Shown here one piece after another: positions 1-9,332 of a stretch of 49,416 nt of DNA (positions are counted from its first letter, which is position 1; each line of letters starts with the position of its first letter). The notes under the pieces were generated by a model. That model saw only the letters and a program-made list of their open reading frames with translations. It was not told the origin of the DNA and ran no database searches. A program made the translations under genes and the position numbers. Where the stretch lies: assembly GCA_963666945.2 (NCBI GenBank), contig CAXXRT010000057.1:1-49416 (forward strand), written 5' to 3'. This stretch comes from G963666945 sp963666945 (GTDB lineage: Bacteria; Bacteroidota; Bacteroidia; Bacteroidales; Marinifilaceae).

Positions 1-25
1 AATTCTTAATTAATAATTAGATGAG

Positions 26-904
26 TTAATTAACCAATAGTATGTTAGAAATAAGTTCTTTCATTAATTCATCTATTTCATTGTCAGAAGTTCCAAGTTT
101 CTTGGATTCTTTCCTGGAAAACTACGTTTTCAATATTTTTTACTTTGGTAGGTGAACCTTCTAGTCCAAGCTCTGAATGGTCACATTCTATATCGTTTAC
201 CGACCATTCTCCCAGTTTAAGATAAGGTCTTTCACTAGCTAGTGAGATATAGTCTTCTGAAGCTTTCTGCATTTCTGAAGCTACTTTTGCATGTTTGTAT
301 TTCATTACAAATCTTGCATTACGTGGACGACAAGGGGCAGCTGAACCATTTACTGTAACAAACACATGGAAGAGGTCCTTTTTACTAATTCAACTCCTCT
401 TTCCAAACGACGTTTAACTGTTATTGTTTTCTGTTCTACATTGTCGATTTCTTCTGCATAAGTTATCTGTGGGATACCTAGTTTTTCAGCAACCTGTGGT
501 CCAACCTGAGCAGTATCTCCATCGATAGCCTGACGGCCGCAGATGATAACATCGAAATCAAGTTTCTTGATTGCACATGAAATAGCATATGAAGTTGCTA
601 ATGTATCGGAACCGGCAAATGCACGATCGGGATAGAAGATATCCTCCGTCTGTACCTCTGAATAGACCTTCACGAATAATGTCGGCAGCACGTCCGGGAC
701 CCATTGTAATAATCTCTACTGTAGATCCTTCGTATTTGTCCTTTAAGCCTTAAAGCTTGTTCTAAAGCATTCAAATCTTCAGGGTTAAAAATAGCAGGCA
801 GTGCAGCCCTGTTTACTGTTCCGTCAGATTTCATCGCGTCCTTACCCACATTTCTAGTATCTGGAACTTGCTTAGCAAGAACAACAATTTTTAATCCCTT
901 TCAT
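26..904 (-). CDS. etfB: Electron transfer flavoprotein beta subunit, frameshifted in this sequence
   Basis: EtfB binds AMP and, with EtfA, forms the FAD-carrying ETF that passes electrons to or from acyl-CoA dehydrogenases. The reading jumps frame six times, but the fragments join into one protein: start MKGIKIVVLAKQVPDTRN, a middle with DRAFAGSDTLATSYA and DGDTAQVGPQVAEKLG, and an end ...DELMKELISNILLVN. Removing one base from each of six runs (about 113-114, 360-362, 379-383, 629-631, 742-744, 888-892) gives 873 nt, exactly 290 codons plus stop, the usual size of Bacteroidales EtfB. A strong promoter lies upstream. etfA and an acyl-CoA dehydrogenase would be expected beyond the left edge (inference). 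Identity is secure; the breaks look like sequence errors. Confidence 0.93.
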
Positions 905-955
905 AAGAGTAATATTAATTTTATAATGAATATTCTATTTTTAAAATGAGAATTA

Positions 956-986
956 CAAAGATACAATTTCAGCTTATAAAAGCAAA
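956..986 (-). promoter_or_regulatory. Bacteroidota-type promoter for etfB
   Basis: On the minus strand TTTG (986-983) is followed after exactly 19 nt by TATCTTTG (963-956), matching the Bacteroidota -33/-7 consensus TTTG-N19-TAnnTTTG. It sits about 50 nt before the etfB start and after the iorB terminator, so etfB begins its own transcript. Confidence 0.72.
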
Positions 987-1016
987 TTTTTGATATTGAT
1001 TACGATACAAAAGCAA

Positions 1017-1044
1017 AAGGGGTGCTCCAATAAGGAACACCCTT
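1017..1044 (-). terminator. Rho-independent terminator after iorB
   Basis: On the minus strand AAGGGTGTTCC and GGAGCACCCCTT form a GC-containing stem (one bulge, one G-T pair) with a short loop, followed by TTGCTTTTG. It lies 40 nt past the iorB stop. Confidence 0.7.
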
Positions 1045-1083
1045 AAATAAAATAGTCATGAATCAAATGACTTACGCAGTATC

Positions 1084-1669
1084 TTATCTGTTCTCTTCTG
1101 AGAATTTTCTTCCTGCATGAAGAGCTTTAATATTCATTTCAACAACTTCTTCTCCTTTGGATGCAAAAATGTTTTTGATACCTTCTTCAAGGTATTCAAA
1201 AGGAACATCGATGAATGGAGAAGCTGCACCAAGCATAACAAAGTTAAATGCTCTTACATTGCCTATCTCTTCCTTTGCAATTTTCTCTGCATCGATAATT
1301 ACGTGATTAGGTAGAGCTTTAATTGTGGCTATTAGATCGTCCATTTCAGGATAATCTGGTATGTTTATAAAAGGGGCAGCGTTTTGTTACTACGTATCCT
1401 CCTTCTTTAAGGTATGGAAGGTAACGTAGTGATTCCATAGGCTCAACAGATAGGATAATATCTGCACCACCTTTAGGTATAAGGTCAGAATAAATAGGTT
1501 TGTCAGAAATACGCATAAATGATTGTACATCACCTCCACGCTGACTCATACCGTGTGTTTCAGCCTGTTTCATGTAAAGGTTGTTGTCAAGAGCAGCTGA
1601 ACCTAAAGCAGCTGCAATAGAAAGAATACCCTGACCACCAACACCTGCTAGTACTATATCTGTTTTCAT
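1084..1669 (-). CDS. iorB: Indolepyruvate:ferredoxin oxidoreductase beta subunit, one frameshift
   Basis: IorB is the gamma-type domain subunit of the two-subunit IOR, which decarboxylates arylpyruvates to aryl-acetyl-CoA and reduces ferredoxin. The N-terminal fragment (MKTDIVLAGVGGQGILSIAA, with the GxGGQG motif) and C-terminal fragment (MDDLIATIKALPNH... to KFSEENR) are separated by one extra base in the TTTT run at 1382-1385. Without it the protein is 194 residues, normal for IorB. It follows iorA by 36 nt in one transcript. The break is the same type as in the neighbours and probably technical. Confidence 0.9.
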
Positions 1670-1705
1670 TCTTTACAATTTTTAAATGTTATTATTTTGC
1701 CAAGA

Positions 1706-3315
1706 TTATTTTTTAGCAGCCTTTCTCATTTTAGCATCTCTTGCAGCTTTTTGTATACAAACTCTGCGAGGGATGATAACCAGAAACACCTTTGTACTCT
1801 AATTCTTCTTTAAGAATCTGGCATAGCTCTTCGTGTTTTTTTTGGTATAGGCATCATAACACGAATGTGTTCTGGTTCAACACCAAGTCCCTGACATATT
1901 GCTTCAATCTTGCCTAGGGCAGAAGATTTCTGTCCTCCAGTCATAGATGTTGATTCGTTGTCAGAAATAATAACAGTAATAGGTGTGCCTTCGTTTACTG
2001 CATCTAAAAGTCCTGTCATTCCGGAAGTGAGTGAATGTGGAGTCTCCAATAACAGATACTGCAGGGAAAAGACCTGCATCTGCAGCACCTTTAGCCATAG
2101 TAATTGATGCACCCATGTCAACACAACTGTTGATAGCCTGATATGGAGGTAATGCTCCAAGAGTATAACAACCTATATCTGAAAATACTCTACCGTCGCC
2201 ATATTGTGCGATTACTTCATTAAGTGCTTTATATACATCCCTGTGACTACATCCTTCGCAAAGTGCAGGAGGTCTGCTTGCTACTATTGCAGGAACAGGA
2301 GAGCCTTCCTTTATTTCTTTACCAAGTGCTGCACCTACCATATCTGGAGTTAATTCACCATCTCTTGAAAGAGTTTCCATCTAGACGACCACTAACATTT
2401 TCTTTTTCAAGATAGCCTTTAAGTAATTCTTCAACTACAGGGTAACCTTCTTCAAGAACTAATATTTTATCACATTCTTCGGCAAGCTTGTTTACCATTT
2501 TGCGAGGAAGAGGGTACTGACTAACTTTAACAATAGAATAAGGACATTCCTCTTCTGTGTAGTTTTCCATTAGATAGTTGTATCCTATTCCGCAGGCAAT
2601 AATTCCTAGTGATTTATCTTTACCTTCTATGAATTTATTGTATCCTTTTGTTTCGCCTTCTTCTTCAAACTGAACTTGTTTGTCAAGAAGTAATCTGTAT
2701 CTTTTTCTTGCAATGGCAGGAAGAAGAACAAATTGTCTTTTATCTTCTGGTAATTTAAGATCGTTCTCTTTAGTTGCTTCAGTGATTTCAACACCTGCGC
2801 GAGAGTGTGCCAGTCTTGTTGTAACTCTCATTAAAACAGGAGTACCAAGTTTTTCAGAAAGTTCGAATCCATAACGAGCCATTTCATATGCTTCTTGCTG
2901 ATTAGAAGGCTCAAGCATAGGGATTTGAGCGGAATTTACCGTAAACACGAGAATCTTGCTCGTTCTGAGATGAGTGCATTGATGGGTCATCAGCAACAGT
3001 TACTATGATACCTCCGTTGGCACCTGTTACAGCTGCATTTAAGAAACAGTCTGCTGCTACGTTTAATCCAACGTGTTTCATACAAACCATTGTACGCTTA
3101 CCAGCGTATGACATACCAAGGGCTGCTTCCATAGCTGTTTTCTCGTTTGCAGCCCACTCTCTGTGTATGTTTCTCTCTATGGCCTGTTTTGAATGCTGTA
3201 CATATTCAGTGATTTCAGTAGAAGGCGTTCCAGGATATGCATATATACCAGACATTCCTCCGTCTATTGCACCCTGTGCGATAGCTTCTACACCTAATAA
3301 TAAATGTTTTTGCAT
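1706..3315 (-). CDS. iorA: Indolepyruvate:ferredoxin oxidoreductase alpha subunit, five frameshifts
   Basis: This is the catalytic, thiamine-diphosphate-binding subunit. The fragments run in order: start MQKHLLLGVEAIAQGAIDGG with YPGTPSTE near residue 30, a middle region to about 350, the TPP domain with CEGCSHRD, FSDIGCYTLG and MTGGQ, and a C-terminus ending MRKAAKK. Removing one base each from 1780-1781, 1836-1843, 2025-2026, 2374-2376 and 2931-2932 gives 1605 nt, a 534-residue protein. The C-terminus lacks the 2[4Fe-4S] domain found in many archaeal IorA proteins; the fused IOR at 32-34 kb has such a domain. The start at 3315 gives the standard IorA N-terminus. Confidence 0.92.
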
Positions 3316-3668
3316 GGCAATTAATAAATTTTATTTTGTGAATGTATTTGTGCTGTTTGTTTATTCTATAAAAACGTATTATTTAAGCAAGTTATGAAGA
3401 GTATATTAATTTACACCCTTTTATATCGCATTAAATACAAAAGTTTTTAATCGGATAAGAGTATGATGTATTATAGGCCACCAAATAATTTTATGACCCC
3501 AACGATATAGGCAAGTACAAAATAGTAATCTATGTTGAAAAAATACATCGTTATAGTTTTGATTTAAAAGTTTTAAGGATTAATATCCTGTAAAATCGTT
3601 TGCTAAAATACTACATTTTTGAATAATTGCAAGTGATGATTTAGTCTTTTATTGAAATTTAAGATTAT
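3316..3668. other. Intergenic region, 353 nt, no gene seen
   Basis: AT-rich spacer between iorA (starts leftward here) and the aroE stop. It must hold the iorA promoter, but I could not find a clean TTTG-N19-TAnnTTTG on the minus strand. No coding potential, strong hairpin or repeat was seen. Sequence quality nearby is doubtful, so a motif could be hidden by an inserted base. Confidence 0.4.
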
Positions 3669-4404
3669 TTATTCCATATTTTCCCACGAGCGTTCGGCTT
3701 GTAAATGAAGCATACTTAGGCCATTCATTGTTTTTGCGCCATATTCTTTTCCTTTGGCCAAGAATAAGGTGATTTCCGGATTGTAGGTAAGGTCGAATAA
3801 ATAATGATTTTCACTGAGTTTCTCGTAAGGGATATCTGGATATGTCTCTGTTTTTGGAAACATACCAAGGGGCGTTGTATTAATTATAAGAAGATATTCG
3901 TTAATGTGGTTGCCGAGTTGTTGGTATGAATAGTCATTTGTTTCAGGGTGATCTTGAAACAAACTTGTGTTCAATATTGCATTGATCTAATGCATATGAA
4001 ACAGCTTTAGCAGCTCCTCCGGTTCCCAGAATTAATGCTTTTAAATCTCTATTTTGTATAAATGGTAAAAGAGATTCTTTAAATCCGTAGATGTCGGTGT
4101 TATAGCCTTTTGTTGTTATCTTGTTTTTGTCTCTTGTTATTTTAATTGAATTAACGGCTCCTGTTGCTCTTGCTTCAGGACTTAATTCATTGAGAAAAGA
4201 AATTATGTTCTCTTTATGTGGAATAGTTACGCTAATTCCTTTAATGTTATGGTTTTCTGAAATAAGAGAGGGGAATCTATTAAGATTCTCAATTTCAAAG
4301 TTTTTAAATTCGGCATTAATATTTTCTTTTTTAAATTTTTCAGTAAAATATTTCTTTGAAAAAGAGTGTCCTAATGGGAATCCTATTAAGCCGTAAATGT
4401 CCAT
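3669..4404 (-). CDS. aroE: Shikimate dehydrogenase, one frameshift
   Basis: AroE reduces 3-dehydroshikimate to shikimate with NADPH in aromatic amino-acid biosynthesis. The N-terminal fragment has MDIYGLIGFPLGHSFSK (shikimate site), SVTIPHKE with the catalytic Lys, GAVNSI and the nucleotide motif LGTGGAAKA. The C-terminal fragment has NTTPLGMFP, DLTYNPEIT and a final NGLSML...Q. One extra base in the GGG run at 3946-3948 separates them; without it the protein is 244 residues, typical of Bacteroidota AroE. It starts 7 nt after the DUF368 gene stop, so the two are probably cotranscribed. Confidence 0.92.
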
Positions 4405-4411
4405 TTTCTAA

Positions 4412-5351
4412 TTATTTAGAGTATTTTGTACTAACTGTTTCTATTGTCCAAATGAATAAAAATCCTGCAATTGAAAGAATAAGTGCCCATGCAAATTGTG
4501 ATGGTTCTCCAGTAATTTCTGAAAAAGAAGATGGTAAAATATTTTCCTGAATTAGGGGACGTAAGACTCCATGTTTGTCAACGAATGTTTCAACTGTTTG
4601 TTTCCATGGCCAGACTTTATTGAGAGATCCACACATAAATCCTGTAAGAACGGCTATCGTAGTATTATGATATTTTTTTAATAACCATCCCAGAAGATTG
4701 GAAAAAAGATATAATTCCTGTTATTGCTCCTGCTGCAAAAATACCTAGTACCGCTATTTTAAATTCGCTTAATGCTGAAATTATGAAGTGATATTTGCTT
4801 AGTAATAATAGAATGAATGCTCCTGATATTCCGGGTAGTATCATTGCACAAATGGCAATAGAACCAGAGAGGAAGATAAACCAGTAAGAATTGCTGGTTT
4901 CTGCCGGAGTGGCAGAGGTTATAAAGTATGCACACAATGCGCCTGCTGCAATCGCAACGAAGGTTGCTAGATTTTTGTGTCGTATTTTTTTTGCCTATAA
5001 GAATTGTGGAGGCTGCTATCAGTCCAAAAAAGAAAGACCATATGAGTATTGGCTGTGTCTTCTAGTAATAACTTTAATATCTTTGCAAGAGATAAAATAC
5101 TGATTCCTATTCCTAATATTAATGCTAAAAGGAATTTTGCGTTAATCTCTTCAAGAAAATCTTTTATTTTAAATTGAAATAATAATTTCAGGGGATTTAA
5201 AATTTATACTTTGTATTGATTGTATTAATTCTTCATATATACCGGTTATAAATGCTATCGTGCCTCCTGAGACTCCGGGAACAACATCTGCGGCGCCCAT
5301 TCCGGCTCCTTTTAGAACTATAATAAGGTAATCTTTTAATGATCGTTTCAT
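4412..5351 (-). CDS. DUF368 polytopic membrane protein, four frameshifts
   Basis: Bacterial DUF368 proteins are inner-membrane proteins; some members have been tied to undecaprenyl-phosphate translocation, which I cannot test here. The start MKRSLKDYLIIVLKGAGMGAADVVPGVSGG carries the family hallmark GxADxVPGVSGGT, and a second copy-like motif PGISGAFILLLL appears later. Frame jumps map to runs at 4702-4707, 4985-4992, 5026-5031 and 5171-5173. Removing one base from each gives 936 nt and 311 residues with about eight hydrophobic segments, normal for the family. It is followed at once by aroE. The breaks look technical. Confidence 0.85.
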
Positions 5352-5379
5352 TTGTCGTATTATTTCGTCATATAAAAAA

Positions 5380-5406
5380 ATCCATATTGTAATTTACAAT
5401 ATGGAT
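5380..5406 (-). terminator. Strong hairpin followed by T7, between DUF4301 and DUF368 genes
   Basis: ATCCATATTGTAA and TTACAATATGGAT pair perfectly (13 bp, almost no loop). On the minus strand the stem runs straight into TTTTTTT, the form of an intrinsic terminator for the DUF4301 gene. A TAAATTTG box lies just upstream (5436-5429), so the hairpin might instead sit in the DUF368 leader as an attenuator. Confidence 0.65.
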
Positions 5407-5428
5407 TATAGTAGTTATTCTATTGATG

Positions 5429-5436
5429 CAAATTTA
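5429..5436 (-). promoter_or_regulatory. Possible -7 box for the DUF368-aroE unit
   Basis: TAAATTTG on the minus strand fits TAnnTTTG and lies between the DUF4301 stop and the DUF368 start. No matching -33 TTTG at the usual spacing was found, so support is weak. Confidence 0.3.
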
Positions 5437-5452
5437 GTATTAAATTTAATAT

Positions 5453-7031
5453 TTAAGTTAATGTAAGAAGATTTCTATGTTCTATCTTTAATAAATCCTG
5501 AACTGTTTTTACCGGGAAGAGAATGTCTCTAGTGGAACTTCAACAAAAATAGTAATCCAATTTGCCATAGAGCCATTCCATAGGCCCGGCAATTCTTGTA
5601 TCTTAATGTCTTTGCCCCCGTAATTCTTGTTAGAGATGATTCCCGAGGATTTATCTATAAAGTCAAGAAGATTGAATTTTTTGCCTTTGTAATCTCGTAT
5701 TCCACAAACCAGATCAACAGGATTAAAGTGTGTTGCCTTTTCTAATATTTCTCTTTGGTCTTCTTTTTTTTGTGTTTATCTGTGAAATTTCTACTATCTG
5801 TAATGAATTAAAAAGTCCTGATGAATCTTTTACCCAAAAAGGTCCTCCTCCTGGTTCTCCTTCATTTTTTACCATTCCGCAAACTCTTATTGGCCTGTTT
5901 AGGACGGTTTTAAGATAGTTGATGAGTTCTTCCCTATTCTCGTAATAAGTTTCTTTTGGATGTTCAATAAATAGTTCTTCTTTGCAAAATGTTGCAATTT
6001 CATCCAGTTTATCTGCATGAAGAAAACTTGTTTTATCTAATATTTTTAGATAGTCGAAAATTCTGTTTTGAATATTAAGTAATAATCCAGCTAGAAATTT
6101 CTTATATTTAAAGGTAATTGGTTTTAAACCTGTCTGGAAACAACGTTGTCAATGTTTTTAATAAACACAATGTCTGCCTTTATATCATTTAAGTTTTCTA
6201 TAAGAGCTCCATGTCCTCCAGGTCTTAAAAGGGGCTGCCCCTTTTCATCTCTCACTATATTGTTGTTTTCATCAACTGCAATTGTATTGGTAGACTCTTT
6301 CTGTACAGAAAAAGATACATTGAATTTTGTATTGTATTTGGGTTTCAAATTTTTTTCTATTGTGCTTAATGTGGTGTTGAAATTTTTTTTAAATGTTCCG
6401 CAGAAACGGTGAAGAGAATCTTAGATAAATTTTTAGAATTTTTACAATAATTTGCCGCTTCCACCAAATGTTCTTCCAATGGTGTGCGTGCTCCTTCTTT
6501 ATATGAATGAAATTTTAGCAGGCCTTTAGGAAGTTCACTGTAATTTAATCCGTCGCTAGAAAGTATCTCGTCAATAATAAAATTATATTCTCTTTTTTCA
6601 AGTAATTTTTCAAGATAATAACCTCTTTCCAAAAGAGAGTTTTTAAGATCGTTATAAAAAGGAAGAGATTCAATGTTTTCAAAGAAGAACTGCATACTTC
6701 CGGATTCTCTGTTTTTAAAAAACTCCAGAAATTCTTCTTCAGAACCTTTATAGCTTCTTCTGAATTCCATTAATTGTTTGAACATTCTCGATGCTGCGCC
6801 TGATGCAGGTACCATCTTGACCATAGAAACAAGATCTTTGCGGTACTCGAATTGTTCTATATACTTATCTATACAGTTTTCATCAGGTTTTATTATACCA
6901 TTTTCAACGGTAGCAGGCTTTGCCAGAGTTATTTCAGGAAAACCTTGTTTGAAGTTTTTAAGCTGATTTTCAATAGATTCACCTGTTAGGTGATGAGACT
7001 TAAAATATTTAAGATCTTTGTGTGAAAGCAT
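5453..7031 (-). CDS. DUF4301 family protein, seven frameshifts
   Basis: DUF4301 proteins of about 520 residues are widespread in Bacteroidota; their role is not established. The first 200 residues are intact and include MVPASGAASRMFKQL, a family hallmark recalling nucleotide-sugar-binding loops, and GLLKFHSY. Later fragments contain RPGGHGALIENLN, VCGMVKNEGEPGGGPFWV, FNPVDLVCG and a final LWNGSMANWITIFVEVP. Frame jumps map to 5513-5517 (two inserted bases), 5764-5771, 6110-6112, 6138-6140, 6340-6342 and 6383-6390. Correcting them gives 1572 nt and 523 residues. The last 640 nt before the start codon are clean, marking where the error-rich stretch stops. Confidence 0.88.
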
Positions 7032-7378
7032 GATAAAATTAATTTTATTTATACTAAAGTATGAAATGTTTTTAATATAAAAATGATTTTCATGTTAATT
7101 TTTATAAATTTAGTGTTATTGTATTTATATATAGTTAATCTAAGAAAAGTTACGTATTTAATAGTTTATGTGTAATAATTTGTTGTAAAACAACGTTTTT
7201 ACAGCAAGCTTGTAATATTGTTGTTAAATTATTATCTTTAAAAAATTGAAAATTAAAGTGGTATCTGGTTATTATGTAATTAAAATCCAGGTAAAATAGA
7301 ATAAATGGAAAATTTGATATGATTTCTATATTAAATGGTTTTTAAATAATATAAAAGGTGTATTTAATAATTTAACTT
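7032..7378. other. Divergent intergenic region, 347 nt
   Basis: It separates the leftward DUF4301 gene from the rightward transglutaminase gene, so it should hold both promoters. An imperfect minus-strand box TACTTTAG (7061-7054) lies near the DUF4301 start. The only repeat of note is a short inverted repeat, GTTGT-AAA-ACAAC, at 7182-7194. No coding potential. Confidence 0.4.
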
Positions 7379-9322
7379 ATGAAGAGCTCTTTTGTCTTTT
7401 TTCTTCTTGCTTTTATGACTTTTTATTCTTATGCTGATGATATTCCAGGTCAGATAAGAAGAGCAGGAAATGCTTCAAAATATCCAGGTGCTGGATATAT
7501 TACTGTTTTTGATTCAACAAGGGTGGAGGTAATGGAATCCGGCCTAAGTCACGTTGATGCCCGTTTTTTGTATAAGGTATTAACAAAAAAGGGTGCACTT
7601 GATCTAAGGAGTATAGTGTTTGATTATGATCCTCTTTCTGCTTTTGTAGATTTTAAAAAGGTTAAAGTATGGAGAAATGATGGCAGTGTTGAAGAATATT
7701 CCTTGGATAAGGTTATGGATTATCCCGCATATGCGCATATGATTTATTGGGGTGCACGACAGAAAATGATTGAAATCGGGCGCTTAGAGCCGGGGGATGC
7801 AGTTGAAATTGAGTATAAGAGAAAAGGGTATACTTATGCATTGCTACAACAGGAAGATAAATATATTCCCCCGATGAGAGGTCATTTTTACGATATAGTA
7901 GAATTTTTTAGCCAGGTTCCTGTTTTGTTGAAATATTACTCACTCGAGATTTCTTCTGATAAAAATCTGAAATATAAGATCTTTCATACAGAAGATATTA
8001 TGGCACAAAAAAACAGCAAAGAAGGGAAAGATATATTTGAGTTTACACGAGAGAATTTTTCTCCATTCAGACAAGAACCCCAAATGGTTGCGGTATCGGA
8101 TATTGCTCCTAAAGTAGTTATGTCAACAGCAAAGAACTGGGAACAAAAGTCAATGTGGTTTTATAAAGTCAATGAAGATTATGGCAGTTTTGATACCTTC
8201 TCGGAGCTTGATGCCCTTGTTGACGGTATCCTGAAAAATGCAAAGAATGAATATGATTCTATAGCTTATCTTACTCACTGGGTTGCTGATAATATAAGAT
8301 ACTGTGGAGTGAGCATGGGAAAGGGAGAGGGGTATACTTTACATAGTGCCAGAATGAATTATCATGACCGTTGTGGTGTTTGTAAGGATAAGGCTGGAAT
8401 GTTAATTGCTATGTTGCGTTCTGCAGGATTTGAATCTTACCCTGCCATGACAATGGCCGGTTCCCGTATTGAAGATATACCTGCAGATCAATTTAATCAT
8501 TGTGTGACTTTAGTGAAGGTGAAAACCGGCAAGTATAAAATACTTGATCCTACCTGGGTACCTTTTGTAAGGGAATTGTGGTCGAGTGCGGAACAACAGC
8601 AGAATTATCTTCCGGGAATACCCGGAGGGGCAGATTTGCAAATTACTCCTGTCTCTGATTCTCATAATCACTATATTAATATAAATGTTAAATCACGTTT
8701 AAGGGAAGATGGAACGTTAAGTGGCACTGTGCAATTGCTTGCAGAAGGTCAGTCTGACAGTGGTTTTAGAAGATATTTTGTAAATACATTAAAAACTGAT
8801 TGGGATAATATTGTAAAAAAAATGTTCTTTAATGTTGATCAAAGAATTATTATCGATTCTATTTTCTATGAAGATCCCTATGATTATTCTAATCCATTTG
8901 GTATGTATGTGAGTTTCACTATACCTCATTATGCTATTATGGGTGATAGGGAGATTATAATGAAATCTTTTGCCAGTAGGTTGTTTCTTGATAAATACTA
9001 TCATTTAAAAATAGGATTGAATAGTGAAATCAGAGAATACGGCTTTAGGGATAGGTGTAGTCGTTTGGTTGAAATTAATGAATCTGTTGAATTGCCAGAA
9101 TTAATGACGATAAAGTATGCTCCTGAGTCAAATCAAGTTGACAGTAAGGTGGCTTCATTTAAAGGAGGTTATGATTTGAGTAAAAATACTCTTAAACTGA
9201 ATTTTAAGATAAGTTTAAATAAAAGAGAGTATGCCAGGGATGATTGGCCTTTATTCAGAGATGCTGTTAAAGCGCATAACTTTATTATAGAAAAGCCGGT
9301 AATATTGGAGTTTAATAAATAA
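7379..9322 (+). CDS. Exported DUF3857/transglutaminase-like protein
   Basis: The 647-residue product starts with a signal peptide (about 19 residues, ending ...FYSYA|DD). It then has a beta-rich DUF3857-type domain (about 45-240) and a transglutaminase core (about 280-410). The catalytic triad can be read: Cys in RCGVCKDKAGML, His in QFNHCVTLV and Asp in KILDPTWVP. The C-terminal 230 residues are beta-rich. The family acts in the periplasm or on the cell surface; substrates are unknown. The next gene begins 10 nt later and is built alike, so they form an operon and may act together. Confidence 0.82.
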   Translation: MKSSFVFFLLAFMTFYSYADDIPGQIRRAGNASKYPGAGYITVFDSTRVEVMESGLSHVDARFLYKVLTKKGALDLRSIVFDYDPLSAFVDFKKVKVWRNDGSVEEYSLDKVMDYPAYAHMIYWGARQKMIEIGRLEPGDAVEIEYKRKGYTYALLQQEDKYIPPMRGHFYDIVEFFSQVPVLLKYYSLEISSDKNLKYKIFHTEDIMAQKNSKEGKDIFEFTRENFSPFRQEPQMVAVSDIAPKVVMSTAKNWEQKSMWFYKVNEDYGSFDTFSELDALVDGILKNAKNEYDSIAYLTHWVADNIRYCGVSMGKGEGYTLHSARMNYHDRCGVCKDKAGMLIAMLRSAGFESYPAMTMAGSRIEDIPADQFNHCVTLVKVKTGKYKILDPTWVPFVRELWSSAEQQQNYLPGIPGGADLQITPVSDSHNHYININVKSRLREDGTLSGTVQLLAEGQSDSGFRRYFVNTLKTDWDNIVKKMFFNVDQRIIIDSIFYEDPYDYSNPFGMYVSFTIPHYAIMGDREIIMKSFASRLFLDKYYHLKIGLNSEIREYGFRDRCSRLVEINESVELPELMTIKYAPESNQVDSKVASFKGGYDLSKNTLKLNFKISLNKREYARDDWPLFRDAVKAHNFIIEKPVILEFNK

Positions 9323-9332
9323 CATAATAGAG

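Noticed and set aside
26..7031. Six consecutive pseudogenes, suggesting genome reduction
   Set aside because: All breaks are +1 insertions in homopolymers and every gene repairs to normal length with intact motifs; real decay would also show deletions, stops and substitutions.
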